A stretch of 64,000 nt of DNA, taken from Flavobacteriales bacterium. GTDB taxonomy: Bacteria > Bacteroidota > Bacteroidia > Flavobacteriales_F > PHOS-HE28. This document shows, in pieces, positions 46,275 through 58,552 of this stretch. A model generated the notes under the pieces. That model was not told where the DNA came from. It did not search any database and saw nothing but the letters and a program-made list of their open reading frames with translations. Numbering within the stretch: position 1 is the stretch's first letter; the number at the start of each line of letters is the position of its first letter. Made by a program: the position numbers and the translations under genes. Location: assembly GCA_016702645.1 (NCBI GenBank), contig JADJDP010000014.1, positions 68,370 to 132,369 of the forward strand, read 5' to 3'.

Positions 46275-47674
46275 TGCGCGTGCTGCAACGCATGCTCGAA
46301 CATCGCCTGACACGCCCCGCGCTGTGGGTCTTGCAACTGCTGGCAATCGCAGCCATGATGTGGGCCACGCGCAATGAGATCTTCGGGGACCATGGTTCCT
46401 ATCTCGCGTTGGCGGAGGGGATCTTGCACGGTCACTATTCGCACTACTGGCATCTGGACACGCCCGTTCCGGACACGTTCCGCACACCGGGATTCCCGCT
46501 CTACATCGCCGCTATCGTTTCGGTCTTCGGCACCTGGAAGGCGATCATGTGGATCCACTTGGTGCTCTATCTCCTTGCCATCCACCTCATGCTGCGGATC
46601 ATCGAGCGCTTCGATCCAAGGCCGCTCGCTGGGAACCTGGCATTGCTCTTCCTATTGCCGCTGGTGAACGTGCCCTACTACATCACGCAGCTCTCACCGG
46701 AGATCCCAACGCTCGCGGCGATCACCACGGTCATCTACTTGCTCTTGAGGAAGGACCGGCTGTCATGGATGGATGCCGTCGCACTCGGCCTGCTGTACGG
46801 TTTCATCTTCCAATGCAGGCCGATCTACCTGTGGCTTCCACCGGTTATCGCGATCGCCACGTGGTGGGCCAAGCGCCAAGCCTTTGACAGGCGTGGGCAC
46901 CTGGTTGCGCTCTCGCTCTTCGCCATTACCCTCCTGCCATACGGCCTTTGGAACAAGCAGCACCATGGCGTTTTCCAGATCACACCGCTGGAAGGAGGTG
47001 GTGGTGTGGTGCACATGGGTATCTGGAGCGGTCTGATCCCGGGCCACCAGGAGCATCGCTACTGGAGCAACTTCGCCGGCGATGAGATCGTACGCTTCAC
47101 CCCAGCGGATTCGATCGCGAAGAACATTGCAGCCTACGAAGCGGATTGGGACGCTGTGATGGATTCGCTCGCGCCATACTTGACAGAAGAGGACTCGGTG
47201 ATGATGGCCTCCTTCGATCGTGGTGAAGGAGCCGTGCGGACATTCAACACACGCTACACAAAGGAACGCGAACGGTTGTTGAAACAGCATACGATCGCTC
47301 TGGCCTTGGAACGGCCTGGCTACGCGATGGCATACAAGAGTTGGTCGGCGTTGCGACTATGGGTGATCGGCATCCAGCGGGACAAGTTCTTGGAAGCCTC
47401 TGCGGTGGGCAGGCTGAAGCAGCTCTATCCGACGGTGATGACCTTGTCCATTCTGTTGCTCTCGGTCTTCTTCATCACCATCGCTTTTCGACGCAAGCTC
47501 CTCTCTTTGGGAGCAACACAGCCGTTGTGGTTGCACTTGCTCTACTTCGGGCTGATCCACATCCCCTTCGTGATACAAGTGCGGTACACAACACCGGTGC
47601 GTCCGGCCATGGTCGCGTTGCTCGCCCTGGCGGTGGCGAGCGTCCTGTTCAAGAAGAAAGGGATCGAAGCCTGA
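46274..47674 (+). CDS. Membrane glycosyltransferase, ArnT/PMT-like (GT-C)
   Basis: A 466-residue polytopic membrane protein with about ten hydrophobic segments. An early Asp sits in an extracytoplasmic loop (EIFGDHGSYLALAEG), the position of the catalytic acid in GT-C enzymes, followed by RTPGFPLYIAA. The C-terminal third has a long soluble loop, then more helices. GT-C enzymes of this type take a sugar from a polyprenyl-phosphate donor and attach it to lipid or protein outside the membrane, which fits the upstream GT2 gene. ATG shares a base with the preceding stop. Its stop abuts a convergent gene. Confidence 0.8.
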   Translation: MRVLQRMLEHRLTRPALWVLQLLAIAAMMWATRNEIFGDHGSYLALAEGILHGHYSHYWHLDTPVPDTFRTPGFPLYIAAIVSVFGTWKAIMWIHLVLYLLAIHLMLRIIERFDPRPLAGNLALLFLLPLVNVPYYITQLSPEIPTLAAITTVIYLLLRKDRLSWMDAVALGLLYGFIFQCRPIYLWLPPVIAIATWWAKRQAFDRRGHLVALSLFAITLLPYGLWNKQHHGVFQITPLEGGGGVVHMGIWSGLIPGHQEHRYWSNFAGDEIVRFTPADSIAKNIAAYEADWDAVMDSLAPYLTEEDSVMMASFDRGEGAVRTFNTRYTKERERLLKQHTIALALERPGYAMAYKSWSALRLWVIGIQRDKFLEASAVGRLKQLYPTVMTLSILLLSVFFITIAFRRKLLSLGATQPLWLHLLYFGLIHIPFVIQVRYTTPVRPAMVALLALAVASVLFKKKGIEA

Positions 47675-48973
47675 TCAGGTCTTCTGCTTCCGCTTCCGGG
47701 CTGCTGGGAAGAGGATATTGTTCAGGATCAACCGGTAGCCCGAAGAGTTCGGGTGGAGGCTGAGATCCGTTGGCGGGTCTCCTACCATATGCTGGTAATC
47801 CTCCGGGTCGTGTCCGCCATAGAAGGTCCACTGCCCCAAGCCGAATTCGCCGTGGATGTACTTAACGGTACCGTGCGCTTTGTTCTCACCCATCACGAGC
47901 ACGCCGGGGTTCACGAGGTCCTTGCGAAAAGCGGTTGTTTGACCCATGAAGCCACGCACCACTTGCTCATGGCTCTGGCAGAGCATGGTAGGCACGATAT
48001 CCCACTTCGCACTGAAATCAAAAAGGGTGAAAAAATCCCTCGGTTGTCCGATGCGACCATGGATGTCCGTGGCGTCGATGTCCGAGAACTCATAGACCAT
48101 CGGGTCGGTGATCAGCTTGAAATCGCGAAAGGCGAAGCTGCGCGTGAAATCAAGGCGCTTCTGCGCCATTGGGTCGACAGGGTCGTGGTCGAACTCGGAC
48201 GCGCATATATCGAGTCCCTCCGCCGCGAGCGAGATGTCGTAGCTGTCCGTACCGGAACACATGGTGAAGAGGTAACCACCACCTGCGACGTAATCAGCGA
48301 TCTTCCGGGAAACAGCGCCCTTCATCTGGCTCACCTTGGCGAAGCCCAGTTGCGCTGCCATGGCTTCGCTCTCCTGCACTTGGGCCACGTACCATGGCGC
48401 GGTGTGGTAGCTGCGGTAGAACTTCCCATACTGCCCGGTGAAGTCCTCATGGTGCAGGTGCAACCAATCGTACTTGGGCAGGGTGCCCGCGATAACTTGC
48501 TGATCGTAGATACGTTCGTACGGGATCTCCGCATAGGTCATCACCAGAGCAACAGCATCATCCCAAGGCTGGAAGCTCTCGGGTGCGTACACGGCGATCT
48601 TGGGAGCCTTCTCCAATTTCACCACCTCCATGTTCGCTTCGGGGTCGCCGATCTCCGAGAGTATCGCAGCGGCTTGTCCATCTGCGATCACCTGGTAGGT
48701 GACACCACGAATGGTGCATTCCTGCTCCACGGTGAGGAAGTGATCGATGAGGAAACTGCCGCCCCGGTAGTTGAGGAGCCATTCCACCGGCACATCCTGC
48801 TGGAGCACCCAGTAGGTGATGCCGTAGGCTTTCAGGTGATCCCGCTGCGACTCATCCATGGGGATGAGCAACTTGGTCGCAGAGGCCTGGAAGGAGAACG
48901 TGAAGAGAAGCACCGCGCAGATAGCGCGCAAGATCCTAGAACGGAGCAGCTTGATCGTCGAAGTCGTTGTCAT
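47675..48973 (-). CDS. Conserved secreted Bacteroidota protein of unknown function
   Basis: A 432-residue protein with signal peptide (ILRAICAVLLFTFSFQASA). Notable conserved-looking blocks are ATKLLIPMDESQRDHLKAYG, LLNYRGGSFLIDH, YDWLHLHHEDFTGQYGKFYR and GGYLFTMCSGTDSYD. I recall close relatives often being labelled asparagine synthetase B. No N-terminal Cys nucleophile, glutaminase motif or ATP-pyrophosphatase motif (SGGxDS) is present, so that label looks wrong. The CSGTD segment and Trp/His-rich region suggest a glutamine-amidotransferase-like or hydrolase fold, but I cannot assign it. The first 38 nt overlap the end of dnaB. Confidence 0.7.
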   Translation of the reverse strand: MTTTSTIKLLRSRILRAICAVLLFTFSFQASATKLLIPMDESQRDHLKAYGITYWVLQQDVPVEWLLNYRGGSFLIDHFLTVEQECTIRGVTYQVIADGQAAAILSEIGDPEANMEVVKLEKAPKIAVYAPESFQPWDDAVALVMTYAEIPYERIYDQQVIAGTLPKYDWLHLHHEDFTGQYGKFYRSYHTAPWYVAQVQESEAMAAQLGFAKVSQMKGAVSRKIADYVAGGGYLFTMCSGTDSYDISLAAEGLDICASEFDHDPVDPMAQKRLDFTRSFAFRDFKLITDPMVYEFSDIDATDIHGRIGQPRDFFTLFDFSAKWDIVPTMLCQSHEQVVRGFMGQTTAFRKDLVNPGVLVMGENKAHGTVKYIHGEFGLGQWTFYGGHDPEDYQHMVGDPPTDLSLHPNSSGYRLILNNILFPAARKRKQKT

Positions 48974-50471
48974 CGTTCATGCGGCTCGGCCGCGTGATGG
49001 TCCGGAAGCTGTCCCCCGATCCCGTGCCATCGCCCCCAAAGCTACCGGATATGGTCTCGAGGTCGGTGAACTTGGCGAGCTCCGGTATGAAACGCAAGCG
49101 AACGGTGTCAAGTGCACCGTTCCGGTGCTTGGCCACGATCACCTCCCCGATACCGAGCGTACTGCCGTGTTCGTCCTCGTAGATCTTGTAGTACTCCGGA
49201 CGGTAGAGGAAGCACACGATGTCCGCATCCTGCTCAATGGCACCCGATTCACGCAGATCGCTCAGCATCGGTTTCTTGTCGCCACCGCGGGTTTCAACGG
49301 CCCGGCTCAACTGCGAGAGCGCTATGATCGGGATGTCAAGTTCCTTCGCAATGCTCTTGATGGACCTCGAAATACCGCTGATCTCCTGTTCGCGGTTGCC
49401 GCCCCGGGTATCGCCGCCGGCGGTCATCAACTGCAAATAGTCGATGATGATGAGGTCCACGTTGTGCTGGCTCTTCAAGCGACGGGCCTTGGCGCGTAAC
49501 TCGAAGATGTTCAACGCAGGGGTGTCATCGATGTAAATGGGCGCATTCGTGAGTCGCGCGATGTGCTGGTGCAGGATCGTGAACTCCGAGTCGGTTAGCT
49601 CCCCTTTCCGCAACTTCTCGGAACTGATACCCGCCTCGCTGGCGATCAACCTGGTCACGAGTTGGGTACTGCTCATCTCCAAACTGAAGACAGCAACGGC
49701 CCGCTTCTGTTCTACCGCGATGTTGCGCGCCATACTCAACACGAACGCCGTTTTGCCCATGGCGGGACGTGCTGCCACGATCACCATGTCACTGCGCTGC
49801 CAACCAGCGGTGAGCTTGTCCAACTGAACGAAGCCCGTGGGCACACCGCTCACGCCTCCGGTCTTGCTCTTGGCACTTTCGATGTTCGCGATAGCGTCCT
49901 GGATCAGGTCGCTCATCGGCTCGTAGTTGCGCTTGAGGTTGCCGCTGGTGATGGCGTAGAGGTCCTGCTCGGTCTTGTCCAGGAGGTCGAAGACGTCGGC
50001 GCTGTCGTCGTAGGCGTCACGCTGGGTCTCCGCGCTGATACGGATCAGCTCGCGCAGGATGTGCTTCTGGCTGATGATGCGCGCGTGGTATTCCACGTTC
50101 GCACTGCTCGCCACCTTGTTGGTGAGCTGACTGATATAGAAAGGCCCTCCCACCACATCGAGTTCGCCCCGCTTCTTCAATTCCTCGGTAACGGTGAGGA
50201 TATCGATGGGCTGGTCGTTCCCGAAAAGATGATGGATGGCGGAGAAGATGCGCTTGTGCGCCTCCACATAGAAACTCTCCGGATTGAGGATGTCGATCGC
50301 CTCGTTCACCGCATTGCGTTCGAGCATCATGGCACCCAACACCGCTTGTTCCAACTCCGGTGCCTGTGGCGGCAACTTGCCTGCTTCGAGGGCAGTGGCC
50401 AACAAGGATGAGGTGGGACGTCGCGCGCCGCGCAACTTGTCCTGGGAACGGGAGGGGGAAAACTCGGCCAT
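48936..50471 (-). CDS. dnaB: Replicative DNA helicase
   Basis: Hexameric 5'-3' helicase that unwinds DNA at the replication fork. The 511 residues comprise an N-terminal helical domain (ELEQAVLGAMMLERNAV from about residue 39), a linker, and the RecA-like C-terminal ATPase domain with Walker A ARPAMGKT (234-241), Walker B LIIIDYLQLM and sensor region IALSQLSRAVETR. No intein is present. The C-terminus is Asp/Gly-rich. The 3' end overlaps the start of the next gene by 38 nt. Confidence 0.96.
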   Translation of the reverse strand: MAEFSPSRSQDKLRGARRPTSSLLATALEAGKLPPQAPELEQAVLGAMMLERNAVNEAIDILNPESFYVEAHKRIFSAIHHLFGNDQPIDILTVTEELKKRGELDVVGGPFYISQLTNKVASSANVEYHARIISQKHILRELIRISAETQRDAYDDSADVFDLLDKTEQDLYAITSGNLKRNYEPMSDLIQDAIANIESAKSKTGGVSGVPTGFVQLDKLTAGWQRSDMVIVAARPAMGKTAFVLSMARNIAVEQKRAVAVFSLEMSSTQLVTRLIASEAGISSEKLRKGELTDSEFTILHQHIARLTNAPIYIDDTPALNIFELRAKARRLKSQHNVDLIIIDYLQLMTAGGDTRGGNREQEISGISRSIKSIAKELDIPIIALSQLSRAVETRGGDKKPMLSDLRESGAIEQDADIVCFLYRPEYYKIYEDEHGSTLGIGEVIVAKHRNGALDTVRLRFIPELAKFTDLETISGSFGGDGTGSGDSFRTITRPSRMNDDNDFDDQAAPF

Positions 50472-50552
50472 GGAACGCTATGTGGGCGCATCGGGAACTG
50501 CGGAAGCGAGGTGGTTCGCTGGAGGTCGCAGTGTTCCGTGCGGACAGGTCGG

Positions 50553-50560
50553 CAAAAATA
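50553..50560 (-). promoter_or_regulatory. Candidate -7 element of the dnaB promoter
   Basis: TATTTTTG on the minus strand matches TAnnTTTG exactly, about 80 nt before the dnaB ATG. No clear TTG element at the expected -33 spacing. Confidence 0.4.
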
Positions 50561-50682
50561 GACGCGCGCTCACGCACGTGAAGTTAGCCCAGTGCAAGCC
50601 GTGCGCATTGGATCAACAATCACGCTTGTGAACAACTTCCTTGTGTGCGCTGGAAGCCTTGCCCTGCGGCTATCTTTCGTGC

Positions 50683-51975
50683 ATGCGTCATCAACATCGT
50701 GCGCTGCTGTTGGCCTCGGTGCTGCTCTTCCTCGGCAGTTGCAAGAAGGACAAGGCTGATGAGCCCCCCGTAGTGCACATCCTCTTTCCTACCGCAGGTT
50801 CCACGCTGTCGATACCCGATACGATCACGGTACGCGTACAAGCAGAGGACGATCACCTTGTTCGAAGCGTGACCGTATTGCTAACGGATGGGAACGGAGT
50901 GCCCATCGGCCCCTCCTCCCAAACGAACATGAACGCGGGTGCCACGACCGCGGAGCTTGAACTCGCCTTGACGGACGAACGGATCGAGAGCGGAACCTAC
51001 ACCTTGGTGGCACGTGTATCCGATGGTGATCAGGACGGCTTCGCATTCCAAGACCTCATCGTTCAAGCAGCGCCATTACGCGTACGCTCGGTATTCGTTC
51101 TTCCTCCTGTCAATACCACCGCACCCTATCCGATCGTCAGGATCGACAGCCTCGGGGATATATCCACGTGGATGACCCTGAGCGAGTTGAGCGGTTCCGC
51201 GATCGACCTGGACCATCTTTTTGTTGGTGGCACCACAAGCCAAGGATTGCAAGCACTGGATGTGAACAGTGGCAGCTCCACGCAACTGCTTGCCAACATG
51301 GGGGTGGGATCCGAGCCGTATTTCCGCGGTATTGCGGTGGACCCTGAGGATGAGCGCCTTTACACCGGAACGCGCGATGGCTTCATCAGGGGGTTCTTCG
51401 CGTCCGGAAATGGTGCCTTCAACGCGAACTCTCCACCCGGTTGGTACAGCGAGCACACAGTAGTAGTGGATGACCAGGTGGTCAGCACAGCGTTCGATCC
51501 AGTCTCAACCCAGCGAAAGATCATCGGTTACGACCGGCTGAACGGAACCTTGCTCACACAATTTCCGCTGGACAATGAAGCCCTGGCGCTCTTCCACCGC
51601 GACGATGAACATTCCCTGGTCTTTGGCAATCGCGCTCTGGATGGTGTGGTGCAAGACCGCAACATCAACCTGGGCGGTGTATTCGAAATGAGGGTATTTC
51701 CAGCGGATCGGATCCATTCCGCTACCCGCATCAACTCGGATACTTTCATTATTGCCAGCGCTTCGGGGATCCATCGGTTCAACTACGGCTCCAACAGTGT
51801 GACGACCATCTCCAGCATGGATGCTTCTGCCCTTGCTTATGATAAGGTCTCCGGGGCGCTCCTTGTTGGTAACGGGAATGAACTGGTCACTATGGACCCT
51901 GTGAATGGGAGCGTATTTGACAGCCGAACGCTGCCGACCACCATAGGCAGCATCCACATTTTGACGAACCGGTGA
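50683..51975 (+). CDS. Lipoprotein with Ig-like domain and probable beta-propeller
   Basis: A 430-residue protein. The signal peptide MRHQHRALLLASVLLFLGSC ends in a lipobox with Cys20, so it is lipid-anchored. Residues ~28-125 form an Ig/cadherin-like domain (VVHILFPTAGSTLSIPDTITVR). The rest has repeated propeller-like strands (GIAVDPEDERLYTGTRDG, LAYDKVSGALLVGNG). ATG 50683 is chosen over the TTG at 50641 because it starts the lipoprotein signal. A TATCTTTC element (50671-50678) sits only 5 nt before this ATG. It ends 4 nt from convergent accA. Function unknown. Confidence 0.7.
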   Translation: MRHQHRALLLASVLLFLGSCKKDKADEPPVVHILFPTAGSTLSIPDTITVRVQAEDDHLVRSVTVLLTDGNGVPIGPSSQTNMNAGATTAELELALTDERIESGTYTLVARVSDGDQDGFAFQDLIVQAAPLRVRSVFVLPPVNTTAPYPIVRIDSLGDISTWMTLSELSGSAIDLDHLFVGGTTSQGLQALDVNSGSSTQLLANMGVGSEPYFRGIAVDPEDERLYTGTRDGFIRGFFASGNGAFNANSPPGWYSEHTVVVDDQVVSTAFDPVSTQRKIIGYDRLNGTLLTQFPLDNEALALFHRDDEHSLVFGNRALDGVVQDRNINLGGVFEMRVFPADRIHSATRINSDTFIIASASGIHRFNYGSNSVTTISSMDASALAYDKVSGALLVGNGNELVTMDPVNGSVFDSRTLPTTIGSIHILTNR

Positions 51976-51979
51976 GCGC

Positions 51980-52957
51980 CTAGCGCTTTTTGGCAGGTTT
52001 GGACTTCAGCACGACACCCATATCGCAGAACTTCTTGATGCGGCGCTCGACGAGCTTTTCGGCATCCACCTTCGTGAGCTTGTCCAGGTGCTTGACCACC
52101 TCGGCCTTCACCAGCTTGCAGGCTTGCTCGATATCCGCGTGGGCACCCCCTGCCGGCTCCTTGATAATGCCATCGATCAGCTTGTTCGCAAGCATGTCCT
52201 CGGCCGTGAGCTTCAAGGCTTTTGCCGCTTGCTCTTTGTAATCCCAACTCCGCCAAAGGATCGAGGAACAGGACTCGGGGGAGATCACACTGTACCAAGT
52301 GTTCTCCATCATCAACACCTTGTCGCCCACCCCGATACCCAATGCGCCTCCCGACGCTCCTTCGCCAATGATCACACAGATCACCGGGACTTTGAGCTGC
52401 ACCATCTCGAAGAGGTTGCGCGCGATCGCCTCACCCTGTCCGCGCTCTTCCGCCTCCAAGCCGGGGAACGCACCGGGCGTGTCAATGAAAGTAACGACCG
52501 GTTTGTTGAACTTCTCCGCCAACTTCATCAGCCTTAGCGCCTTGCGGTAGCCTTCCGGGTTGGCCATGCCGAAGTTGCGGTACTGGCGCATCTTGGTATT
52601 GATGCCCTTCTGTTGGCCAACGAACATGACCGTGCGGCCGTTCACCGAGCCGAAGCCGCCTACCATGGCCTTGTCATCCTTCACGGTGCGGTCGCCATGC
52701 AGTTCAATGAAACTCCCATCTGTGAGCACATCGATGTACTTCAGCGTGTATGGGCGATCGGGGTGCCGACTGGCCTGCACACGCTCCCATGGTGTGAGCT
52801 TGCTGTAGATGGACTCCCGTGTTTCGTGGAGCTTTTTCTCAAGGTCCTTCAACGTGGCCGTGACGTCCACTGCGCCTTGCGCTGCCACCTCCTTCAATTT
52901 CTCGATCTGCTCGATGATGTTCTGCACCGGCTTCTCGAACTCCAGGAACGTTTGCAT
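51980..52957 (-). CDS. accA: Acetyl-CoA carboxylase carboxyltransferase, alpha subunit
   Basis: Alpha half of the carboxyltransferase that moves CO2 from biotin to acetyl-CoA to make malonyl-CoA, the first step of fatty acid synthesis. 325 residues from ATG 52957 (MQTFLEFEKPVQ). Family motifs: LTPWERVQ, DRPYTLKYID, QQKGINTKMRQYRNFGM, FIDTPGAFPGLEAEERGQ and IGEGASGGALGIGVGD, which form the crotonase-fold acyl-CoA and oxyanion sites. Length is normal. The divergent gene is ispE; the 88-nt gap has TAnnTTTG-like elements with one mismatch on both strands. Confidence 0.96.
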   Translation of the reverse strand: MQTFLEFEKPVQNIIEQIEKLKEVAAQGAVDVTATLKDLEKKLHETRESIYSKLTPWERVQASRHPDRPYTLKYIDVLTDGSFIELHGDRTVKDDKAMVGGFGSVNGRTVMFVGQQKGINTKMRQYRNFGMANPEGYRKALRLMKLAEKFNKPVVTFIDTPGAFPGLEAEERGQGEAIARNLFEMVQLKVPVICVIIGEGASGGALGIGVGDKVLMMENTWYSVISPESCSSILWRSWDYKEQAAKALKLTAEDMLANKLIDGIIKEPAGGAHADIEQACKLVKAEVVKHLDKLTKVDAEKLVERRIKKFCDMGVVLKSKPAKKR

Positions 52958-53045
52958 GGTCCGCAATTGGGGAAGCGAAGGTAGAAGGATGACCGACAGG
53001 CGGATCGCTCAGGTACATGACGGACCGCCGGGATACTTTCGCCGC

Positions 53046-53885
53046 ATGCTCGCGTTCCCGCACGCAAAGATCAACCTGGGACTCAATGTCATTGAGCGCC
53101 GCGCAGATGGATACCACGAGATCGAGAGCGTCCTGGTCCCCATCCCGCTCCGCGATGCGCTGGAGATCGTCATTGATCCAACGCTGCCAAGAGGCGGGGT
53201 CGTGTACACCAGAACAGGCCTGTCCATCGACGGGGATATCGAACGGGACCTATGCATGAGGGCTGTCCGCTCCATTGCGCATGACCGCGACTTGCCGGGG
53301 CTTCGGATGCACCTGCACAAAGTGGTCCCCATGGGTGCAGGTCTAGGTGGGGGGTCAAGCGATGGGGCACAGGCGCTCATGTTGGCGAACAAGCTATTGG
53401 AACTGAAGCTGGACAGGGACCACCTGCTTCGCTTGGCCGAAGAACTAGGCAGTGATTGTCCTTTCTTCCTTGGAAATGGCGCCGCCTTGGTCACCGGGCG
53501 CGGAGAGCGGATATCACCGATCACCCTCGATCTGGGTGGTCTGTGGCTGGTGTTGGTGAACCCGGGTGTACATGTTTCCACCGCACTGGTCTACGCGAAC
53601 ACGGATCCAACGGAAAGAAGAATGAACCTCGGTAGCGTTCTGCTTTCCACCAAGATGGAGGAGTGGGGTTCGCTAGCTCCGAACGTCATGGAGCATTATG
53701 TGTTCACCGCGCATCCGGAGGTCGGCGCGATCAAGCAGCGTCTTTTGGAAGCCGGAGCGGTCCATGCTGCGATGAGCGGCTCTGGCTCCACCGTTTTCGG
53801 ACTTTTCCGGGACAAGCCTGCGCCAATGGCATGGCCCATGTCGCATTCCAACTGGGTGTTCCAGTTACCTGCCTTCGTTCAATAG
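53046..53885 (+). CDS. ispE: 4-diphosphocytidyl-2-C-methyl-D-erythritol kinase
   Basis: GHMP kinase of the non-mevalonate (MEP) isoprenoid pathway; phosphorylates CDP-ME using ATP. 279 residues from ATG 53046, chosen because it yields the family start AFPHAKINLGL with the conserved Lys8. ATP-binding motif MGAGLGGGSSDGAQA (96-110), and the C-terminal GHMP motif MSGSGSTVFGLF. Presence of this gene indicates the MEP route. Its last 21 nt overlap the end of the convergent thioredoxin-like gene. Confidence 0.94.
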   Translation: MLAFPHAKINLGLNVIERRADGYHEIESVLVPIPLRDALEIVIDPTLPRGGVVYTRTGLSIDGDIERDLCMRAVRSIAHDRDLPGLRMHLHKVVPMGAGLGGGSSDGAQALMLANKLLELKLDRDHLLRLAEELGSDCPFFLGNGAALVTGRGERISPITLDLGGLWLVLVNPGVHVSTALVYANTDPTERRMNLGSVLLSTKMEEWGSLAPNVMEHYVFTAHPEVGAIKQRLLEAGAVHAAMSGSGSTVFGLFRDKPAPMAWPMSHSNWVFQLPAFVQ

Positions 53886-55219
53886 CGGCAACACCATCGT
53901 TCTCAGCTCTTCGTGATCAAAGGGTTTACCGATGATCACGCCTTGCCCGTCCAACACAATGAACGTGGGCGTTGCCTTCACGGCAAAGGCTTTTGCGGCC
54001 TGTGAACCCCAAGCATTCAGTTCAGAGAAACAACGGAATGAGAGTTGTTCCTCCGCTATCGTGCGAATGAAGTCAGCTCGATCATTGTCCAGCGCGATGC
54101 CGATCACCTGGAGCCCGTTGGCGTTCGAACCATTGTACAGAGACACCAGCCCGGGCATTTGTTCATGACAATGATCACACGTGCTCGAGTAGAAGAACAA
54201 CGCCGTACATCGGGATCCACTTCTCAATTCAGAAAGCGAGGCAGTGTCGCCGCGCAAAGGATCGGGCAGGAGAACGTCCGGTGCCTGACTTCCAATGGAC
54301 ACTCTCAGTTGAGCAGCAACCAACTGAAGTAATTCGGGCTCAGGTGGGTACAAGGTTCCTGGCCCGGTGATGTACGCGTCGACCAAATGTTGTACGAGTT
54401 CATCCGCCGCATACTCCGAGAAGAGGTTGAGCAGGAAAGAGCGCGTAAAACGCCAGCATACTGGATCCGGCTCGGCCCACTTGAGCAAGGAGTCGCTGGC
54501 ATTGGACAGCACATCGGTCGATGCGGGTGTCGCACTCTGCAGGACCGCTGTGATGGCATTCGGGTACACGGAACTACGGACCAAGCTGGCGTCGGTCCAA
54601 TCCATGGCATCGCGGATCGCCAATGGCCCGCGTGGGATGGCAGCTGTCAGTTGCTGATCGGCACCAACCACCTTGCTGAAATAGCTCGTCGGGTCTTGAA
54701 GGATCAGCCGTTCCAGCACGGACCCGCGTCTGCCGACCGCTGCCCTCTCCAGACTATCAAGGACGAGTAGGTTGGTCGCATCAAGGGGATCGGACGTCGC
54801 CCGCCGCTGACGCAACGAAGAGATCTCGGAGCCATAGGACCTGCTTGCACGTTTGTACTCCCATAATCGCTGGTTCTCCGAGGACCGGACCACCGCGATA
54901 TGTTCACGTAATGGTAGTCCATCGAATCTCAGCTCGACGGAATTCTCGCGCGGATCAGGATCGGATCCACCCGGTCCGAGTCACTGACCGATAGTTGGTA
55001 AAATCCCGAAGCGGCTGAGCGTTCATCAAAAGCAAAACGACCCTTGCGATCAACGAAGGTCGTGTCAACCGGAAAATGGTCCTGACCATATGTTGACCAA
55101 AGGACCACGGATCCGGGCCGACCATCGTTCTGTTCGAACGATCCGATAAGGCGCTGCGCGCGCGCAGTTGTCCCTAGCAGAAGGGTCAATAGTGAAAGAA
55201 GTTGCAGCCGAAGTACCAT
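53865..55219 (-). CDS. Exported thioredoxin-like (TlpA/DUF4369-type) protein (frameshifted at about 54947)
   Basis: About 450 residues. The first frame starts at ATG 55219 (55237 possible) with a signal peptide (LRLQLLSLLTLLLGTTARAQ) and a DUF4369-like strand region (FPVDTTFVDRKGRFAFD). The second frame, from about 54945, gives a long helical middle and a thioredoxin fold with CDHCHEQ instead of the common CxxC-Pro context, plus KATPTFIVLDGQG containing the cis-Pro. One missing base in CTCGCGCGG (54945-54953) separates the frames; restoring it reads IRAENSVELRFDG. Likely a periplasmic thiol-disulfide protein. Confidence 0.75.
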
Positions 55220-55258
55220 ACGATGAGGGGATACCAAGCAAAACTCTTGCTAGGGTAC

Positions 55259-55293
55259 AAAAAAAGAACCCCGCCACTTGCGTGACGGGGTTC
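55259..55293 (-). terminator. Intrinsic terminator of the rRNA operon
   Basis: On the minus strand an 8-bp stem GAACCCCG / CGGGGTTC (12-nt loop) is followed by TTTTTTT. It begins 3 nt beyond the 5S 3' end, as expected for an rrn terminator. Confidence 0.9.
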
Positions 55294-55295
55294 AG

Positions 55296-55407
<112 letters not shown>

Positions 55408-55494
55408 AATCGTGGATACGATTTGACAGGTCGTTGGACAAGACCAAAACAGCCGAGGACCGTTCCATGGAGCGATCTGTTGGATCGAAAGTCT

Positions 55495-58370
<2,876 letters not shown>

Positions 58371-58463
58371 CTGCTCAAGATCATAATTGCTCGGTGGACC
58401 GATCACTCGGTCTGTTTTGGTCTGTCCAACAACATGTCAAAGAACGGTGCCCTTAGGGCTTCG

Positions 58464-58537
58464 TGGAGAATATCGGAGTCGAACCGATGACCTCCTGCTT
58501 GCAAAGCAGGCGCTCTAGCCAGCTGAGCTAATCCCCC
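58464..58537 (-). tRNA. tRNA-Ala (anticodon UGC)
   Basis: 74 nt on the minus strand. Acceptor GGGGGAT pairs with ATTCTCC (two G-U pairs). Anticodon stem-loop CCTGC-TTTGCAA-GCAGG gives UGC; T-arm GGTTCGACTCC. CCA is not encoded. It lies in the 16S-23S spacer, the usual place. Confidence 0.94.
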
Positions 58538-58552
58538 GTTCCCTATCCCTTG

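Noticed and set aside
47675..48973. Asparagine synthetase B
   Set aside because: No N-terminal Cys, glutaminase or SGGxDS motif, and a signal peptide is present.
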